A DNA stretch of 64,000 nt from Nonomuraea sp. MG754425 (lineage in GTDB: Bacteria; Actinomycetota; Actinomycetes; Streptosporangiales; Streptosporangiaceae), in the NCBI RefSeq assembly GCF_021699195.1, contig NZ_SSXE01000107.1:1-64000 (forward strand), written 5' to 3'. Made by a program: the position numbers and the translations under genes. Positions 42,545 to 50,613 of the stretch are shown here, in pieces. Numbering within the stretch: the stretch's first letter is position 1; every line of letters starts with the position of its first letter. The notes under the pieces were generated by a model. It did no database searches. It was not told where the DNA came from and worked only from the letters and a program-made list of their open reading frames with translations.

Positions 42545-42880
42545 TCACGCGGCATGGGTGTCGGCGCCGCGCAGGATGTAGAGGTCATCGCCGAACACGG
42601 CCGAGACCTGGAGTTGCCCGCCGAGCGCCTGCACATAGCGGGCAATGGCCTCCACGGTGGACACCTCACCGCGCTCGATCTGGGAGACCCGGCTCTTGGT
42701 CACTCCCATCAGGTCAGCAACCTCGGCCTGTGACAGACCCTGGCTCTTGCGCCGTTCAGCCAGCCGGTGGCCGTCGATATAAGCCTGATTACGCCGTCGA
42801 GCCTCAGCCACGGCCTCCTCACCGCCGGAGGCGGCCACGATGCCGGCGCGAACATCGCCCCACTTAGGAAAATTCGTCAT
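42545..42880 (-). CDS. HigA-like XRE antitoxin/regulator
   Basis: 111 residues. The helix-turn-helix (about 48-100: RKSQGLSQAEVADLMGVTKSRVSQIERGE) follows an N-terminal region typical of HigA2-type antitoxins (AEARRRNQAYIDGHRLAERR). Its ATG at 42880 overlaps by 4 nt the stop of an upstream fragment resembling the end of a HigB/DUF891 toxin. It appears intact and may still repress its own promoter or neutralise related toxins. Confidence 0.78.
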   Translation of the reverse strand: MTNFPKWGDVRAGIVAASGGEEAVAEARRRNQAYIDGHRLAERRKSQGLSQAEVADLMGVTKSRVSQIERGEVSTVEAIARYVQALGGQLQVSAVFGDDLYILRGADTHAA

Positions 42881-43095
42881 CGGTCCTTCTCCTCCGCCTC
42901 GCGTTCGATCAGGTATTTCGCGTACAACTCTTCGGCGAGCGGGACAGCCCGCCGATACCAGCCCGACCCCTGGCGACTTACCTGCTCCGGGCCAGATGCC
43001 CGTTCGCTGATCGACTCGAGGTCGTCCGGGCCGCTCGTCACCCAGTCAGTCACTCGGGATCGGGCCTGTGGGCTGGGGCTGCGGCCACCCGTCAC
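42877..43095 (-). pseudogene. HigB/DUF891-like toxin, C-terminal remnant
   Basis: Only the last roughly 30 codons (42877-42969: GWYRRAVPLAEELYAKYL...) resemble the end of Gp49/DUF891 RelE-type toxins, which usually lie directly upstream of HigA as here. The catalytic N-terminal part is absent; the frame runs on into unrelated sequence to an ATG at 43095. Probably a toxin cut off by a deletion that also damaged the next gene. Confidence 0.5.
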
Positions 43096-43375
43096 GGCCG
43101 TTACTCCACAGCTCGGAGGCGTGATAGGCGAACCGGTCGAACAGCCCGTCTTCCTGGTGCCGCCGCAGGTGCAGCATCGGCGAGTCGTGCCCGACGAGCT
43201 TGGCCAGGTGGGGCGTGACGAGCATCTCGGAGTCGAATCGGAACACGCTCATGGCGATGTGCTCGCTTCCGCTTGAGGACCTTCGCCAGGTTCGGATGTT
43301 CCAGCCAGAGGAAGTAGTTCGTGTAACCGGCGAACACGATCTCATTCCGTGCCGAGTTGATGAGATTGCGCCAGA
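43046..43375 (-). pseudogene. Broken C-terminal domain of an XRE-associated (PLD/DUF5919-like) protein
   Basis: Two frames together read as one protein: NLINSARNEIVFAGYTNYFL...NLAKVLKRK in one, then EHIAMSVFRFDSEMLVTPHLAKLVGHDSPMLHLRR in another, with the shift near 43265-43275. No start codon precedes the first part (an in-frame stop lies just upstream), so the N-terminus with its helix-turn-helix is lost. The domain resembles the phospholipase-D-like C-terminal half of some actinobacterial XRE proteins; this naming is tentative. Confidence 0.5.
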
Positions 43376-43459
43376 TTGATTTCGGACATGCGGAGCGCTA
43401 CGGATAAACGGTCAATACCTCTTTGTCGGGCCCTGTTTTCACCGTATTGCGAATGTTGG

Positions 43460-44710
43460 TCACTCAGAAGGCCGCCCGTCCGCGCGAGCGCTCAGTTCTC
43501 GATAAGCCTCGCGCAGTTCTGTGGCTTCCGGCATGCGGAGTGCTTCGATGGCGCTGATCACCTCGTGTGCCCTCCAATAGCTGGACGGCACCAGCACGCC
43601 GCTGGTCATCGTCATGAGGGTAAGCCGACCGGCCTCGTCGGGCTGATCGGCCGCCAGCAGCGCCAGCGCCAGGTCAAGGCGCGCGGATGCCGCCCTGCGC
43701 GGGCGAAACGGCCCATCTGCGGCTGACTCCATACGCGCGAGCACCTGCCGGGCGTATGACTCGGCGGCCGGATCTCCCAGCCATGACAGTGTGGTCGCGA
43801 CGTATGCGTCGCTCTTGGAGGGGTCGTACCGGTAGTGATGCTCGGGATGCTCGGGCATCGACAACGGCGAGACCAGCCGGGCGACACGGTTCAGCGCATC
43901 ACGTGTCTCCGGGCCGGACCCGAGCCGCGCCCATACCCGCCCTTCCTGCGCAGTCGCCTGGATGTAGACGGAACTTCCACGTGGCGCGATCACCTGCGCT
44001 CCCTGAGTCAGGGTCAAGGCTCGGCGGTAGTCGCCGGTGGTGACCGCCTGCCATGCCTCCGTCTCCAGGCACCATGCCGCGATCTCGGGACACTCAGCGT
44101 GCTTGGCCAACTGCGCGGATGTCTGAAGCCATGTTGCAGCGGCATCGAACTCGCGAAGATCGATGTAGCAGGTGGAAGCCAGCAAGGACAGCCACCCACC
44201 GGTCGTGAGCAGGCGGCGGTGCTCGACGATCGTCTTCTTCGCGTTGATCAGATGCGAGACGTAGGACAGGTGCTGGCGTGCTCGTTTGAGCAATTCGGCC
44301 GGTGGTGTTCTCTGGTAGGCCATCGCGAGGTCATCGACGGCCGATTCCAGCCGGTCAAGCGTCTCGTCACCCACATCGCTCGCCGCAACCCGACGGGCCA
44401 GTTCCAACGCCTCGATCTCGCCTTCAAAGCGAGCGTCGTCCCGCACCGTGGCTTCCGCGTCATCGGCGAACAACTCGGCTTCCTCCATGCCGAACACTCG
44501 GCAGTAGAGCAATCGATAGGGATCCTTGGGCTGGTGCCTGCCGGCCTCCCAATCCTTGATCATACGGATCAGGGATTCCCGCTCCGGTAGACGAGCCCGG
44601 GTGTGTGGGTCGGCTGCGTCGGCAAGGCGCTTGGCCATGTCTCGCTGTGTCCACAACTCGCCACGCCTTTCGGCGCGCAACCGTACGGCCCAGGCCGGAA
44701 CGCTATCCAT
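43460..44710 (-). CDS. XRE family regulator with TPR-like C-terminus
   Basis: 416 residues. An N-terminal helix-turn-helix (about 8-75: LRAERRGELWTQRDMAKRLAD, IRMIKDWEAGRHQPKDPYRLLYCRVFGM) is followed by about 300 residues of helical, TPR-like repeats. Such proteins are frequent in actinomycetes, usually beside small genes of unknown function. ATG 44710 has GAGGTG 8 nt before it; longer frames upstream have no support. Divergent from two such small genes. Confidence 0.8.
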   Translation of the reverse strand: MDSVPAWAVRLRAERRGELWTQRDMAKRLADAADPHTRARLPERESLIRMIKDWEAGRHQPKDPYRLLYCRVFGMEEAELFADDAEATVRDDARFEGEIEALELARRVAASDVGDETLDRLESAVDDLAMAYQRTPPAELLKRARQHLSYVSHLINAKKTIVEHRRLLTTGGWLSLLASTCYIDLREFDAAATWLQTSAQLAKHAECPEIAAWCLETEAWQAVTTGDYRRALTLTQGAQVIAPRGSSVYIQATAQEGRVWARLGSGPETRDALNRVARLVSPLSMPEHPEHHYRYDPSKSDAYVATTLSWLGDPAAESYARQVLARMESAADGPFRPRRAASARLDLALALLAADQPDEAGRLTLMTMTSGVLVPSSYWRAHEVISAIEALRMPEATELREAYRELSARADGRPSE

Positions 44711-44743
44711 TGTGTGCACCTCGGGGGACGTGGGGTCCGCCTG

Positions 44744-44764
44744 TCTCCCCCAGTCTCCCTTACT
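44744..44764 (-). promoter_or_regulatory. Direct GGGAGAC repeats in the XRE promoter
   Basis: On the minus strand GGGAGAC occurs twice about 9 bp apart, 35-55 nt before the XRE-TPR start. Candidate operator for that regulator or for the divergent genes. Confidence 0.3.
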
Positions 44765-44818
44765 CGCACTGTCGGCGCGGGGGTACCGGGAGATGTCATG
44801 AGAGGACCCTGAAAAGGC

Positions 44819-44853
44819 GGAACCCGCAGGCGCTGACACGCCGTACGGGTTCC
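44819..44853 (+). promoter_or_regulatory. Strong two-part hairpin in the leader of the 44880 gene
   Basis: GGAACCCG (44819-44826) pairs with CGGGTTCC (44846-44853); inside, GGCG and CGCC pair around a 6-nt loop. The hairpin ends 26 nt before the ATG and just before GGAGG. It may be an attenuator or the terminator of a short leader RNA. Confidence 0.4.
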
Positions 44854-44879
44854 TTGATCGCACACTGGAGGTGCGACCC

Positions 44880-45191
44880 ATGGACAACTCTAGAGGCGCC
44901 CCGATCCCCGCGAACAGCGTCACAGCGAGCCATCAGGACAGGGCATCAGACGTCGCGTCGGTGCCTCTTGCGAGCTACCGAGGCTGGGATCCGGACAAGC
45001 GACGCGCCGCATGGGAACTGGACCGCTCTGAGCCTGGATGGGCAGTGTTCTATGGCCCGTACACTCGCCGCTTCTACGCGATCGCCGCCTGGCCGTCCCC
45101 ACGCCCGCTCGTCTTGGACGCCGGAGACACCGACGAGCTACGCACTCTCATGCACGAGGCGCACGCCGGGTGTTGGCCGAGGATGGCATGA
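44880..45191 (+). CDS. Hypothetical protein linked to an XRE regulator
   Basis: 103 residues, no signal or membrane segment. The segment YRGWDPDKRRAAWELDRSEPGWAVFYGPYTRRFYAIAAWP (given here only as landmarks YRGWD, GWAVFYG and RRFYAIA) resembles a small family often beside XRE-TPR regulators in actinomycetes; function unknown. GGAGG lies 7 nt before the ATG at 44880. Overlaps the next gene by 4 nt (ATGA). Confidence 0.65.
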   Translation: MDNSRGAPIPANSVTASHQDRASDVASVPLASYRGWDPDKRRAAWELDRSEPGWAVFYGPYTRRFYAIAAWPSPRPLVLDAGDTDELRTLMHEAHAGCWPRMA

Positions 45192-45664
45192 CAGCGCGTG
45201 GCTCGTGGCAGCAGCCGGGGTGCCGAATCGAGATCAGGAGCATGGAGCACAGCCCGACGACGACACGGGTACTCGGATCGCGGCTCATCGGCCGCAAGGG
45301 CCGGGTGGTCGCCAATATCCGTCCCGGCGTGATCGCCTTGGTCCAGCTCGATGGGCCTCAGCAGGACCTACCGATGGGGATGCGGCGATGGTCGGTTCAC
45401 TGGGATGACCTCGCTCCCTGCCTTGCGTGGCGCGCTGATCCCCCTCACTCCTACTGGCTGGGACTCTCGCATCTTGATCGGGATGCCGTGCAGCACGCCG
45501 TGCTTGACGGTGAGGTTATTGGCCTCTGCGGCGATGCGGCATATCCCTTGCCGTTCACCGGCTGGTCTCTTGCATTCGACACCACCAGCGCGCGAGCCTG
45601 CCCGACCTGCGTACGGCTGGTAGGAGCGGCCCCATGCCCGAGTGGTGCGGTGGGCCAGGGCTGA
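45188..45664 (+). CDS. Hypothetical protein with possible zinc-ribbon end
   Basis: 158 residues. The middle is unremarkable; the C-terminal third has a Cys in GLCGDAAYP (about 118) and a CPTC pair (about 143-146), together with a His upstream, which could bind zinc. ATG 45188 overlaps the previous stop. It is co-transcribed with the 44880 gene. No function recognised. Confidence 0.6.
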   Translation: MTARGSWQQPGCRIEIRSMEHSPTTTRVLGSRLIGRKGRVVANIRPGVIALVQLDGPQQDLPMGMRRWSVHWDDLAPCLAWRADPPHSYWLGLSHLDRDAVQHAVLDGEVIGLCGDAAYPLPFTGWSLAFDTTSARACPTCVRLVGAAPCPSGAVGQG

Positions 45665-45917
45665 GGAACGAAGCCATGGACCGTCGATCGCCCCCAGCCG
45701 GATACGCAGATCAGCCGAAGTCAGGCGATCGTAGGCTGTTCCGAAGTATGGCGCTGAGACCTGTGCCGGATGGCTGCGGGCGGCTTGGCCGCTCCCGCCG
45801 GGACCGGCCCCCAGGCCGCAGCCCGGCGGGGAGGGCGGCCGTCCTGCCGCCCGCGCGGCGGCGCGCCAGCGCCGCCGCCTTGAGTAAAGAAACTCTGAAC
45901 CACAGGGCGGCCGGTAC
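45665..45917. other. Gene-free stretch
   Basis: No coding region, RNA or clear repeat was recognised here. It lies inside the accessory segment next to tRNA-Pro. Confidence 0.4.
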
Positions 45918-46130
45918 TCATCGCAGGATACGCATGGGATCACTGGCAGGAGCGAAACCGGCAAGTTTGCTGGGGTCGCGGTCGGTATCTTGGGCCTCTT
46001 CCCAGCCAACGGCCTGGGTGATGACATAGTCCTGCTCGTTGGCCGTCTCCAGGATGAGGCAGTGGGCTTCACGGTCGACCGCGGCGTTTTCCGTGTAGAT
46101 ACGTTCGCTCTCTGCATGCGTCGCGCATCG
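45918..46130 (-). CDS. Possible small protein or fragment without a start codon
   Basis: This frame encodes about 65 residues of protein-like composition (ERIYTENAAVDREAHCLIL, QDYVITQAVGWEEAQ, DRDPSKLAGF) ending MRILR. No ATG, GTG or TTG with a ribosome site is found at its head; the frame runs back to the end of the GntR fragment. It may be the tail of a gene whose start was lost, or may start at an unusual codon. The other frames here look like shadows. Confidence 0.35.
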   Translation of the reverse strand, partial: RCATHAESERIYTENAAVDREAHCLILETANEQDYVITQAVGWEEAQDTDRDPSKLAGFAPASDPMRILR

Positions 46131-46170
46131 AATCAGGAGGCCGTGACGCGATTCCGATGTTCGACCGCTT

Positions 46171-46599
46171 TTAGACCACGAGGGATATGCCGCTGTCGGA
46201 GAGTTCTTGGGGTGTCAAGTCGATGTCGGGGTCGTCGGCGAGTTCGCGGTGGTAGCCGATCTCGAGGCGGTTGGCGGGCGCTTTGACCTCGGTGACTTCG
46301 ATGGGATGGCCGTTGGGGTGGGCCATGGTGCGGCGGATGATGAGGACGGCTTCGGCGTAGTCCATGCGGAGTGCGGCTCGTTCGTCTTCGTAGGCGATGC
46401 GGGCACTGGTGAGAGTCAGCCATCGGACAGGGCCGTGTTCACGGACGAGCGACTGGTAGAAGAAGCCGGGCCGCTTGCGGTACTGGGCGTGGCGCTTGGG
46501 GTCGTCCCAGTCGGGGAGCATGTCGGCGTTGGTGTAGGAGTTGATCTCCAGGCGGGCCGATGCGCCGCGGATGACGGCGGTGTGTCCTCGGTGCCACAT
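46171..46599 (-). pseudogene. GntR family regulator, UTRA-domain fragment
   Basis: 142 codons from the ATG at 46599. VIRGASARL, RKRPGFFYQSLVREHGPVRWL, AALRMDYAEAVLIIRRTMAHPNG and EVTEVKAPANRLE match the UTRA ligand domain of GntR/HutC regulators of the kind carried by actinomycete integrative elements. The N-terminal winged helix is missing. Only 30 nt away, on the other strand, begins an integrase fragment, so a deletion has joined the middles of two genes. Confidence 0.65.
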
Positions 46600-46629
46600 G
46601 CTGCGGCGGTGGATGACCGGGTGGCCGGC

Positions 46630-46830
46630 ATGCCCGCGTACTACTGGACGCCCCGAGAGATGCGGCACAGCTTCGTCTCGCTGCTGTCCGACTCCGGGGT
46701 CCCTCTGGAGGACAACGCCCGCCTCGTCGGCCACAGCGGGACGGCGGTCACCGAAGCTGTCTATCGCAAGCAGATCCGCCCCATACTCCTGCAAGGAGCT
46801 GCGGCGATGGACACGATCTTCGCCCGGTAG
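46630..46830 (+). pseudogene. Tyrosine integrase, C-terminal fragment
   Basis: 66 codons from ATG 46630. TPREMRHSFVSLLSDSGV contains the second catalytic Arg, RLVGHSG the His and VYRKQIRP the Tyr region of actinobacterial tyrosine recombinases. The N-terminal and central parts (more than 300 residues) are lost. It ends 72 nt from the 3' end of tRNA-Pro, exactly where element integrases usually lie. Short direct repeats (TAGTCACTC) flank its stop. Confidence 0.75.
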
Positions 46831-46860
46831 TCACTCAGTTAGTCACTCGTCAATGCGAAA

Positions 46861-46886
46861 GGGTGCCACTCTGATGAGTGACACCC
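46861..46886. terminator. Terminator between the integrase remnant and tRNA-Pro
   Basis: GGGTGCCACTC (46861-46871) and GAGTGACACCC (46876-46886) form an 11-bp stem with one G-T pair and a 4-nt loop, followed on the minus strand by TTTC. It fits the end of the tRNA-Pro transcript and can also stop plus-strand reading. Confidence 0.6.
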
Positions 46887-46902
46887 TGATCGACCAGCTA
46901 CC

Positions 46903-46979
<77 letters not shown>

Positions 46980-47074
46980 GCTGTGTCGGCCGCCTCCTGC
47001 GAGGCGAGACGTCATAACCTTAGCGCACATCGGAGGTGCACGCGTACACGGAGAACGGGAGCGGAGGCGGCCAG

Positions 47075-47500
47075 GTGGGGCGTAAGCCGACCATTGATCG
47101 CGAGGAACTGGTACGGCGGGTGGCCGAGGGGATGAGTGTGCAGGAACTGGCCGCTCACTTCGGCGTGAGCGAGTCAGGGGTGTTGCAGGCGAAGCGGTCC
47201 GCCGGGCTGGCCAAGCCGATGATGGACCACAGTGCCGCGCTCCCGTGGAAGCTGGCCCGCGCGCACGCGCAGTCGGGCCCGGCCACGAACCTGCGCAACC
47301 TGTCGGCGGCGGCTCAGGGCAAGCCGCCGGCGGCGGAGCGGCTGAACACGGCGCTGCGGTGGGCCCAGCGGCTCGTCGATGCCGGGCTCGACCTGCGTTA
47401 CGACGCCGGTGAGGGCTTCAGCGAGGTGCCCGCCGGGCCGGGCGGCTCGCATGTGGCATCGGTGCTGGCCGCGGCCAGGAAGGCGCTCGAGGGGCGCTGA
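47075..47500 (+). CDS. Small helix-turn-helix protein
   Basis: 141 residues. IDREELVRRVAEGMSVQELAAHFGVSESGVLQAKRSAG (landmarks IDREEL, VQELAAHFG, SGVLQAK) is a helix-turn-helix at about 6-42, like those in phage and transposon regulators. The rest is helical with TNLRNLSAAAQG. GTG 47075 follows GGAGG; an upstream ATG is possible. Family not recognised. It stands between the tRNA and the stress cluster. Confidence 0.55.
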   Translation: MGRKPTIDREELVRRVAEGMSVQELAAHFGVSESGVLQAKRSAGLAKPMMDHSAALPWKLARAHAQSGPATNLRNLSAAAQGKPPAAERLNTALRWAQRLVDAGLDLRYDAGEGFSEVPAGPGGSHVASVLAAARKALEGR

Positions 47501-47566
47501 ACGGCGTTTCGACCGCCCGTTCGAGGGCAGTCGCCGGTCTCGACACAGAGACCGGAGGCGAACAAC

Positions 47567-48115
47567 ATGACCCCCTGGGCATGGGTGGCCGTCGTGGTCG
47601 CGGTGGTGGCGCTCGCCGCAGTCGGTTTTCTCACGCTGCGGCAGAGGCGTCGCGCCCATCTCCGCGAACGTTTCGGCCCGGAATATGAACGCGCGGTCGC
47701 CGAGCACGGCGACAACCGCCGCGAGGCGGAGCAGGAGTTGCTCGATCGGGAGCAGCGGCACGCGGAGCTCGACATCCGTCCCCTGTCGGAGGAGTCGCGC
47801 GAGAGCTACGCCGGCCGCTGGGGCGAGGTGCAGGAGCGCTTCGTGGACGCCCCTGGGCCCGCGGTGACCGAGGCCGACCAGTTGGTCACGGCGGTCATGG
47901 CGGAACGGGGTTACCCGACGGACGACCTGGAGCAACGCATGTCCGACCTGTCGGTGGGACACCCCTCGACACTCGGCCGCTACCGGACGGCTCGCGAGAT
48001 CAGCGGGCGCGCGGCCAGGAAGGAAGCCTCCACCGAGGACCTCCGCCAGGCCATGGTGCACTACCGCGCGCTGTTCGAGGAACTGCTGCACGAGACGACC
48101 CCCCGAGGACGGTGA
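47567..48115 (+). CDS. Membrane-anchored hypothetical protein
   Basis: 182 residues. One N-terminal membrane helix (about 4-24) with a basic cytoplasmic flank (LRQRRRAHLRERFG) precedes a soluble region containing YERAVAEHGDNRREAEQEL and WGEVQERFVDAPGPAVTEADQLV (landmarks). The last part (about 85-178) is related to the C-terminal half of the next protein. Similar genes are common in actinomycetes; function unknown. Overlaps the next gene by 4 nt. Confidence 0.72.
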   Translation: MTPWAWVAVVVAVVALAAVGFLTLRQRRRAHLRERFGPEYERAVAEHGDNRREAEQELLDREQRHAELDIRPLSEESRESYAGRWGEVQERFVDAPGPAVTEADQLVTAVMAERGYPTDDLEQRMSDLSVGHPSTLGRYRTAREISGRAARKEASTEDLRQAMVHYRALFEELLHETTPRGR

Positions 48116-48651
48116 ACGATATGAGCGACAAGCCGAAACCCCCGTCGCAACCCGGCGACGACCCGAACGGCACGCACGACAGAGACGCGATCCACGGCCC
48201 GCTCCCCGACGACGAGGAGTTCACCCGCAGCGAGGCCGAGACGGAACAACTTCCCCCGCAGCACATCGAACCGCGGCCGAGTATCAACATCGACCTCCCG
48301 CCCGAACCCGACCAGCCGCACGCCGCCCCCGGCACCCACGCGGCCCCCACCGACGCCGCGCTGTTCGACCAGGACCCCGCCGAGGTGCAGGCCCGCTGGC
48401 GCGACCTGCAGTCCTGCTTCGTGGACGACCCCGGCCAGGCGGTGCAACGGGCCGACGGGCTGGTGGGCGAGGTCGTGGAGTCCCTCACCAGCACCCTGAC
48501 CAGCCGGACGAGCGCACTGCGCGACCGCTGGAAGAGCACCGACGCCGACACCGAACAACTCCGCCTGGCGCTGCGCGACTACCGCAACGTCCTGGAACAG
48601 CTCCTGGCCCTGTCCAGCGGGCCACCGCTCCAGAGCCAGGGAACGAGGTGA
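48112..48651 (+). CDS. Hypothetical protein paired with the membrane-anchored protein
   Basis: 179 residues. The first 95 are acidic, proline-rich and probably disordered. The rest (about 98-175: WRDLQSCFVDDPGQAVQRADGLV as landmarks WRDLQ, FVDDPG, ADGLV, then LRLALRDYRNVLEQLL) resembles the C-terminal half of the preceding protein. GTG 48112 overlaps the upstream stop; ATG 48121 is an alternative. No function recognised. Confidence 0.65.
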   Translation: MNDMSDKPKPPSQPGDDPNGTHDRDAIHGPLPDDEEFTRSEAETEQLPPQHIEPRPSINIDLPPEPDQPHAAPGTHAAPTDAALFDQDPAEVQARWRDLQSCFVDDPGQAVQRADGLVGEVVESLTSTLTSRTSALRDRWKSTDADTEQLRLALRDYRNVLEQLLALSSGPPLQSQGTR

Positions 48652-48657
48652 CCTGAC

Positions 48658-48858
48658 ATGCTCGCGATCATCGCGGCGATCGTCTTCGGGCTGGGCTTCC
48701 TGCTCGACCTGGTGAACGCGCGGATCCCCGGCGGCTTCTCCGGCATGACGTTCGTGCTGCTGGGGCTGACCCTGCTGGCCCTGCACCAGGCAGGCGTCGG
48801 CACGGCCGGCCTGCGTTCGGGATTCGGCAAGTGGCGCGGCGGCCGAACTCGCCGCTGA
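48658..48858 (+). CDS. Small two-helix membrane protein
   Basis: 66 residues with two membrane helices (about 2-20 and 28-46) and a basic tail (GKWRGGRTRR). Small proteins of this kind are widespread in actinomycetes. ATG at 48658, 7 nt after the preceding gene, so the three are likely one operon. Confidence 0.55.
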   Translation: MLAIIAAIVFGLGFLLDLVNARIPGGFSGMTFVLLGLTLLALHQAGVGTAGLRSGFGKWRGGRTRR

Positions 48859-48872
48859 GCCTCGTGCGGGAG

Positions 48873-49286
48873 CTACCCCTTACCGGGAAACCGCATGATC
48901 ACCGTGCTGCCGCCGCTGCCGACGCGCAACGTCAGGTCGGAGGAGAGCAGCCGGGCCACCCACAGCCCCATGCCGCCCACCGCGCCCGGCATGGGGCCCG
49001 GTTTCCAGAGGCCCTCGTCGTGCACCTCGACGACCAGGTCCCCGCCGCTCACCCAGGTACGCAGGTGGGCGGAGGCGGCCCCGTGGGTGACGGCGTTGGT
49101 GGCCACCTCGTTGACGGCGATGACGAAGTCGCCGACGACCTCTTCGGGCATGCCGGCGGCGCGGGCCTCGTCCTCGGCGAACTGCCGGACCCGTGGCAGG
49201 TCCGGCAGCCGGAAGCGCAGCGCCTTCACGGGCACGCCGGGTGGCGGGCTCGTGTGGCCCGACTGAGGCTCGACGTCCTCGTTCAC
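48873..49286 (-). CDS. RsbW-type anti-sigma serine kinase
   Basis: 137 residues of the HATPase_c fold: N box NEVATNAVTHG (about 60-70), G1-like VHDEGLWKPG (about 93-102) and G2-like GGMGLWVARLLSSDL (about 108-122). RsbW/SpoIIAB proteins hold a SigB/F-type sigma factor inactive and phosphorylate a STAS antagonist. GTG 49286 is 16 nt after the stop of the sigma-factor gene, giving a rsbW-sigma operon, with a STAS protein at 50244. Confidence 0.85.
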   Translation of the reverse strand: MNEDVEPQSGHTSPPPGVPVKALRFRLPDLPRVRQFAEDEARAAGMPEEVVGDFVIAVNEVATNAVTHGAASAHLRTWVSGGDLVVEVHDEGLWKPGPMPGAVGGMGLWVARLLSSDLTLRVGSGGSTVIMRFPGKG

Positions 49287-49302
49287 CCGGCGACCGCCTT
49301 CG

Positions 49303-50073
49303 TCAGCCGACCAGCTCGGCGCGAAGCTGGTCGAGAACCTTGCGGAGAATGCGGGAAACATGCATCTGGGAGATCCCGAACTCGGCGGCGATCTCGGCCT
49401 GCGTCATGTTGCCGAAGAAACGCAGCAGCAGGATGTGCTTCTCGCGGGAGGGCAGCGCGTCGATGAGCGGTTTGACGGCTTCCCTGTCGACCATGGTGCT
49501 CAGCGTATCGTCGTCCTCCGGAATGACGTCGCCCAGCGAGGCCGCGTCGTCGTCGGTGCCGAGCGGCGCGTCGAGCGACAGCGTGCTGTAGGCGGCGGAG
49601 GCGTCGAGCGTGAGCAGGACGTCCTCCTCGCTGATGTTCATCTTCGCGGCCAGTTCGGCCACGGTCGGCGAGCGGCCGAGGTCCTGGCTGAGGTCGGCGA
49701 CGAGCCGGTTGAGCTCCGAGCGGCGCTCCTGGTACAGGCGGGGCACCCGGATGGCCCAGGTGCGGTCGCGGAAGTGCCGCTTGACCTCGCCGGTCATCGT
49801 GACGACCGCGTAGCCCCTGAACGCGTGCCCGAGGGTCGGGTCGAAGCCGTTGACGGCTTTCATCAGCCCGACGTACGCGGCCTGGAGGAGATCCTCCAGG
49901 GGTTCGCCCCGGTAGCGGTAGCGCCGGGCGATCTCCATGGCCAGCGGCCGGTGCATCTCGACGATGCGCTCGCGCAGACGCTCCTTGAGGCTGTCGGGCG
50001 TTTCTTCCCTGACCATCTCGGCCAGAAGTTCTTCGGCGGTCATCTCCTCGAGGACGTATTCCTGCACAGCCAT
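49303..50073 (-). CDS. SigB/SigF-family RNA polymerase sigma factor
   Basis: 256 residues. Regions 2 (about 40-110: EDLLQAAYVGLMKAVNGFDP, HAFRGYAVVTMTGEVKRHFRD), 3 (about 120-170: RRSELNRLVADLSQDLGRSPTVAELA) and 4 (about 205-255: LPSREKHILLLRFFGNMTQAEIAAEFGISQMHVSRILRKVL) are complete. This is the stress/sporulation group recognising GNNT and GGGTA promoters. GAGGAG precedes the ATG at 50073. It is co-encoded with its likely anti-sigma factor. Confidence 0.92.
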   Translation of the reverse strand: MAVQEYVLEEMTAEELLAEMVREETPDSLKERLRERIVEMHRPLAMEIARRYRYRGEPLEDLLQAAYVGLMKAVNGFDPTLGHAFRGYAVVTMTGEVKRHFRDRTWAIRVPRLYQERRSELNRLVADLSQDLGRSPTVAELAAKMNISEEDVLLTLDASAAYSTLSLDAPLGTDDDAASLGDVIPEDDDTLSTMVDREAVKPLIDALPSREKHILLLRFFGNMTQAEIAAEFGISQMHVSRILRKVLDQLRAELVG

Positions 50074-50243
50074 CGCTGCTCCTCATATGGATCGCAGGCG
50101 GCCCGCCGCAAAAGGAAAAAGCCCATGCAGAGGCACGCCTCGCTCTACTCTCGAGACCGAAGCCCTCTGCTGGACTTCGGCTCCAGTATCCCCCCTGCGG
50201 CCGGAAGTATTCCTCGATCGCGTGGTGACAGTAGGGTTGCCCC
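50074..50243. other. Divergent promoter region of the sigma operon and the STAS gene
   Basis: About 170 bp separate the sigma factor (minus) from the STAS gene (plus). No clear GTTT/GGGTA promoter was found here; an A/T-rich patch around 50108-50120 is the only obvious feature. Confidence 0.3.
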
Positions 50244-50606
50244 GTGACAATGCCGGAGAACGGCGAGGAGCCGATGGCGGCCCTCAGCCTGACGTCGTCG
50301 ACCGTGGACGGGATCACCGTGGTCAGGGTTCATGGCGTGCTCGACGCCACGACACGGGCGCAGTTCGCCGACTACCTGACCATGGCGGGCGCCGACCTGA
50401 TCCTGGATCTGGCCGGGGTGACGTTCATGGATTCGCGTGCCCTCGGGCTGATCGTCCATCGCTGGCAGACGAGCACGACGGGGGGCGCCAGGTTCGCGCT
50501 GATCGGGGTGGAGTACTCCAAGTCGAAGGTGATGTGGATCACCGGCCTGGCCCAGCGCCTGCCGCTCTACGACACCCTCGATGACGCGCTGGCGGCCATC
50601 GGCTGA
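50244..50606 (+). CDS. STAS-domain anti-anti-sigma factor (RsbV-like)
   Basis: 120 residues. VRVHGVLDATTRAQFADYL (landmarks VLDATT), LILDLAGVTFMDSRALGLI and the Ser in FMDSRALG (about 73) are the phosphorylation-site context of RsbV/SpoIIAA. When unphosphorylated it would bind the RsbW-type kinase and free the sigma factor. ATG 50244 after a weak ribosome site. Convergent with the GAF-ANTAR gene (8-nt gap). Confidence 0.88.
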   Translation: MTMPENGEEPMAALSLTSSTVDGITVVRVHGVLDATTRAQFADYLTMAGADLILDLAGVTFMDSRALGLIVHRWQTSTTGGARFALIGVEYSKSKVMWITGLAQRLPLYDTLDDALAAIG

Positions 50607-50613
50607 CCGGCTT

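Noticed and set aside
45368..46117. A 249-codon minus-strand frame
   Set aside because: Most of it is antisense to the 45188 gene or low-complexity; the neighbouring frame at 45918-46130 has better protein character.
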